NCBI RefSeq assembly: GCF_027460265.1
Contig: NZ_JAPZBC010000001.1
Span: 5,994,001 to 6,058,000 of the forward strand
Length of the DNA stretch: 64,000 bases
Direction: 5' to 3'
Source: Streptomyces sp. WMMC940
GTDB taxonomy: Bacteria > Actinomycetota > Actinomycetes > Streptomycetales > Streptomycetaceae
Made by a program: the position numbers and the translations under genes
Part shown: positions 61,763 through 64,000 of the stretch, one piece after another
How the letters are laid out: every line of letters begins with the position of its first letter
Position numbering within the stretch: the stretch's first letter is position 1
Notes under the pieces: model-generated
The model's database searches: none
What the model was told of the DNA's origin: nothing
The model's input: the letters and a program-made list of their open reading frames with translations, nothing else

Positions 61763-63282
61763 CGACCGGCCTCCTGGGTGGTGTTCAAGATGTTGACGCC
61801 GCGGAACAGCGCGGACGGGCAGCCGTGCGAGACGGCCGCGACCTGGCCCGGCTGGGCCTTGCCGCAGTTGAAGGCGCCTCCCAGGACATACGTCTGCGGG
61901 CCCCCGACCTTCTCCAGCGACCCCCAGAAATCGGTCGTCGTCGCCTGGTAGGCGACATCGCGCAGCTGCCCGGTCAGCCGGCCGTTCTCGATACGGTAGA
62001 AGCGCTGCCCGGTGAACTGGAAGTTGTACCGCTGCATGTCGATCGACCAGGACCGGTCCCCGACGACGTAGATGCCGCGCTCCACCCCGCCGATCAGGTC
62101 CTCGGTGGAGAGTCCGCCCGGTTCGGGGCGTAGGGACACGTTCGCCATCCGCTGCACCGGGACGTGCGACGGCGAGTCGGCGAAGGCACAGCCGTTGGAG
62201 CGGCCGAGGCCCGTGAGGCGGGCGATCCGGCGGTCGAGCTGGTAGCCGACGAGCGTGCCGTCCTTCACCAGGTCCCAGCTCTGCGCCTGCACGCCCTCGT
62301 CGTCGTACCCGACCGTCGCCAGCCCGTGCTCCGCGGTCCGGTCCCCGGTCACGTTCATCACCGGCGAGCCGTATCGCAGCTTCCCGAGCTTGTCGAAGGT
62401 GGCGAAGGACGTGCCCGCGTACGCGGCCTCGTAGCCCAGCGCCCGGTCCAGCTCGGTGGCGTGCCCGATCGACTCGTGGATCGTCAGCCACAGGTTCGAC
62501 GGATCCACGACCAGGTCGTACGTCCCCGCCTCGACGCTGGGCGCGCGCATCTTGGCGGCCAGCAGTTCCGGGATCTCCTCCAGCTCGGAGTCCCAGTCCC
62601 AGCCGGTGCCCGTCAGGTACTCCCAGCCGCGGCCCACCGGCGGCGCGATGGTGCGCATGGAGTCGAACTCGCCGGTGGTCTCGTCCACGGCGACCGCGGT
62701 GAGCTGCGGATGCAGCCGGACCCGCTGCTGAGTGGTCACCGTGCCCGCGGTGTCCGCGTAGAACTTGTTCTCGTGCACGGTCAGGAGCGAGGCGTCCACG
62801 TGCGCCACGCCGTCCGCCCGCAGCAGCCGCGCGCTCCAGTCCGCGAGCAGCGCGGACTTGTCCTCGTCCGGGACGGCGAACGGGTCGGTCTCGTACGAGG
62901 AGATCCAGGTGCGGTCCGCGTGCACCGGCTCGTCGGCCAGCTCGACCCGCTCGTCGGAGCCGGCGGCCGCGATCACCTTCGCCGACAGCTTCGCCATCGC
63001 CACGGCCTGGCCCGCCACCCTGGCGGCACCGTCCATGGTCAGATCGACCCCGGACGCGAACCCCCAGGCCCCGCCGTGCACGACCCGCACCGCGTACCCC
63101 AGATCGGTGGTGTCGGACGAGCCCGCCGGCTTCGCGTCCCGCAGCCGCCATGCGGCACTGCGCACGCGCTCCAGCCGGAAGTCGGCGTGCGCGGCGCCGA
63201 GCGCGCGCGCCCGAGCGAGCGCCGCGTCGGCGAGCGCCCGCAGCGGCAACGCCGTGAAGGCTTCGTCGATGGAATGAGCCAC
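61759..63282 (-). CDS. tldD: Metallopeptidase TldD
   Basis: 507 residues from GTG 63282, preceded by AGGAGA. Zn-binding HExxxH is in LTIHESIGHATELD, followed by the DRTAEHGLATVGYDDEGV and GYQLDRRIARLTGLGRSNGC blocks. TldD/TldE heterodimers degrade unfolded peptides and process microcin- and RiPP-type substrates. No RiPP precursor gene is adjacent, so a general proteolytic role is likely. Confidence 0.95.
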   Translation of the reverse strand: MAHSIDEAFTALPLRALADAALARARALGAAHADFRLERVRSAAWRLRDAKPAGSSDTTDLGYAVRVVHGGAWGFASGVDLTMDGAARVAGQAVAMAKLSAKVIAAAGSDERVELADEPVHADRTWISSYETDPFAVPDEDKSALLADWSARLLRADGVAHVDASLLTVHENKFYADTAGTVTTQQRVRLHPQLTAVAVDETTGEFDSMRTIAPPVGRGWEYLTGTGWDWDSELEEIPELLAAKMRAPSVEAGTYDLVVDPSNLWLTIHESIGHATELDRALGYEAAYAGTSFATFDKLGKLRYGSPVMNVTGDRTAEHGLATVGYDDEGVQAQSWDLVKDGTLVGYQLDRRIARLTGLGRSNGCAFADSPSHVPVQRMANVSLRPEPGGLSTEDLIGGVERGIYVVGDRSWSIDMQRYNFQFTGQRFYRIENGRLTGQLRDVAYQATTTDFWGSLEKVGGPQTYVLGGAFNCGKAQPGQVAAVSHGCPSALFRGVNILNTTQEAGR

Positions 63283-63483
63283 GAATGTCTCCTGTCATGG
63301 TGGGACCCGTCGGCACAGGACCGGTCGCCCCGATCATGTCGCGCCCGGATGCCCCCTGCCTACCGCTTTCTGTAGGGACCCGACAGTGCATCCGTGACGC
63401 CACTGTCAGGGGTCGATCCCCTGCACAAGGGGCTGTACCGATAGGTTTTCGCAGTGTCAGACCGCTATGGAAAGGGTGATCCG

Positions 63484-64000
63484 TTGAGCCGCTCGGTTCT
63501 CGTCACCGGAGGAAACCGGGGCATCGGCCTCGCCATCGCCCGCGCTTTCGCCGAGGCCGGAGACAAGGTCGCGATCACGTACCGGTCGGGTGAGCCGCCG
63601 GCGGAGCTGGTGGAGCTGGGCTGCCTGCCCGTCCGCTGCGACATCACCGACGCCGAACAGGTGGAGCAGGCCTACAAGGAGATCGAGGACAAGCACGGTC
63701 CGGTGGAGGTGCTCGTCGCGAACGCCGGCGTCACCAAGGACCAGCTGCTGATGCGGATGTCCGAGGAGGACTTCGTCACCGTCCTCGACACCAACCTCAC
63801 CGGCACCTTCCGCGTCGTCAAGCGCGCCAACCGCGGCATGCTCCGCGCCAAGAAGGGCCGCGTCGTCCTGATCTCGTCCGTGGTCGGCCTGCTCGGCTCG
63901 GCCGGCCAGGCCAACTACGCCGCCTCCAAGGCCGGACTGGTGGGCTTCGCCCGGTCCCTCGCCCGCGAGCTGGGTTCGCGGAACATCACCTTCAACGTCG
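63484..64000 (+). CDS. fabG: 3-oxoacyl-ACP reductase FabG, C-terminus beyond window
   Basis: The 172 residues visible begin SRSVLVTGGNRGIGLAIARAF. TTG 63484 with AAAGGG seven bases upstream is the likely start and matches the S. coelicolor ortholog as remembered; GTG 63454 lies in frame, six bases after TAGGTT, and could be a leaderless alternative. SDR catalytic residues Ser (LISSVVGL), Tyr and Lys (ANYAASKAGLVGFARSL) are intact. Reduces 3-oxoacyl-ACP in type II fatty acid synthesis; the gene runs off the right edge. Confidence 0.93.
   Translation, partial: MSRSVLVTGGNRGIGLAIARAFAEAGDKVAITYRSGEPPAELVELGCLPVRCDITDAEQVEQAYKEIEDKHGPVEVLVANAGVTKDQLLMRMSEEDFVTVLDTNLTGTFRVVKRANRGMLRAKKGRVVLISSVVGLLGSAGQANYAASKAGLVGFARSLARELGSRNITFNV

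Noticed and set aside
60371..63282. RiPP/microcin biosynthesis locus based on TldD/TldE
   Set aside because: No precursor peptide, cyclodehydratase, radical SAM modifier or exporter gene lies nearby; neighbours are tyrS and fabG, so a housekeeping protease is more likely.

Overview
The window is very GC-rich, with strong third-position G/C bias, many GTG starts and 4-base start/stop overlaps. Gene content and order match the Streptomyces core chromosome: from right to left they follow, from memory, the S. coelicolor stretch fabG-tldD-tyrS-moaA-actP...gbn...pit...cob...SCO1860-ectABCD. It is therefore a Streptomyces (or close relative) core region. No tRNA, rRNA, CRISPR array or prophage was seen. 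One insertion sequence is present.

Layout. 1-10.5 kb: a truncated secreted nuclease, a HEAT-like hypothetical protein, a small basic protein, a double-TerD protein, a purine permease, a membrane protein, a class B penicillin-binding protein, a GNAT acetyltransferase and an IclR regulator. 10.5-18.6 kb: an aldehyde dehydrogenase divergent from the IclR gene, a class V aminotransferase, the ectoine/hydroxyectoine operon ectABCD (minus strand), an aminotransferase remnant and an amidohydrolase. 18.9-19.8 kb: a sortase-anchored SCO1860-type surface protein. 19.9-31.5 kb: cobalamin genes (CobC-like, CbiX-like chelatase, CbiG-C, CobB, CobO, AAA/VWA chelatase, CobQ, CobD) with a divergent ZIP metal transporter. 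A cobalamin riboswitch precedes cobD. An IS110-family element sits exactly at the cobD/cobQ ATGA junction.

31.6-45 kb: a Pit phosphate transporter with PHO boxes, a class II aldolase, an alpha/beta hydrolase, a second HEAT-like protein paralogous to the first, an ABC-F ATPase with a probable leaderless leader peptide, the nucleoid-associated protein gene gbn with a GATC cluster upstream, an enoyl-CoA hydratase, and an Asp23/AmaP cell-envelope cassette. 45-64 kb: a 15-bp minisatellite, an atypical SDR with a GH15 hydrolase, SURF1, a Cys-rich mini-protein, a DEDDh exonuclease with a probable BRCT domain, a TetR regulator, a VIT-type transporter, a subtilase, an acetate symporter pair, moaA, small membrane proteins, tyrS, the tldD/tldE-like pair and the start of fabG.

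How the parts work together. The cob genes form late steps of B12 synthesis and were probably one riboswitch-controlled operon before the IS110 insertion. Ectoine genes supply osmoprotectant. The Asp23 cassette appears to be a set of membrane-tethered and soluble Asp23-like modules. The best discovery candidate is the IS110 element: its 5' non-coding end contains short matches to both the insertion site and its own ends, arranged as expected for a bridge (guide) RNA.
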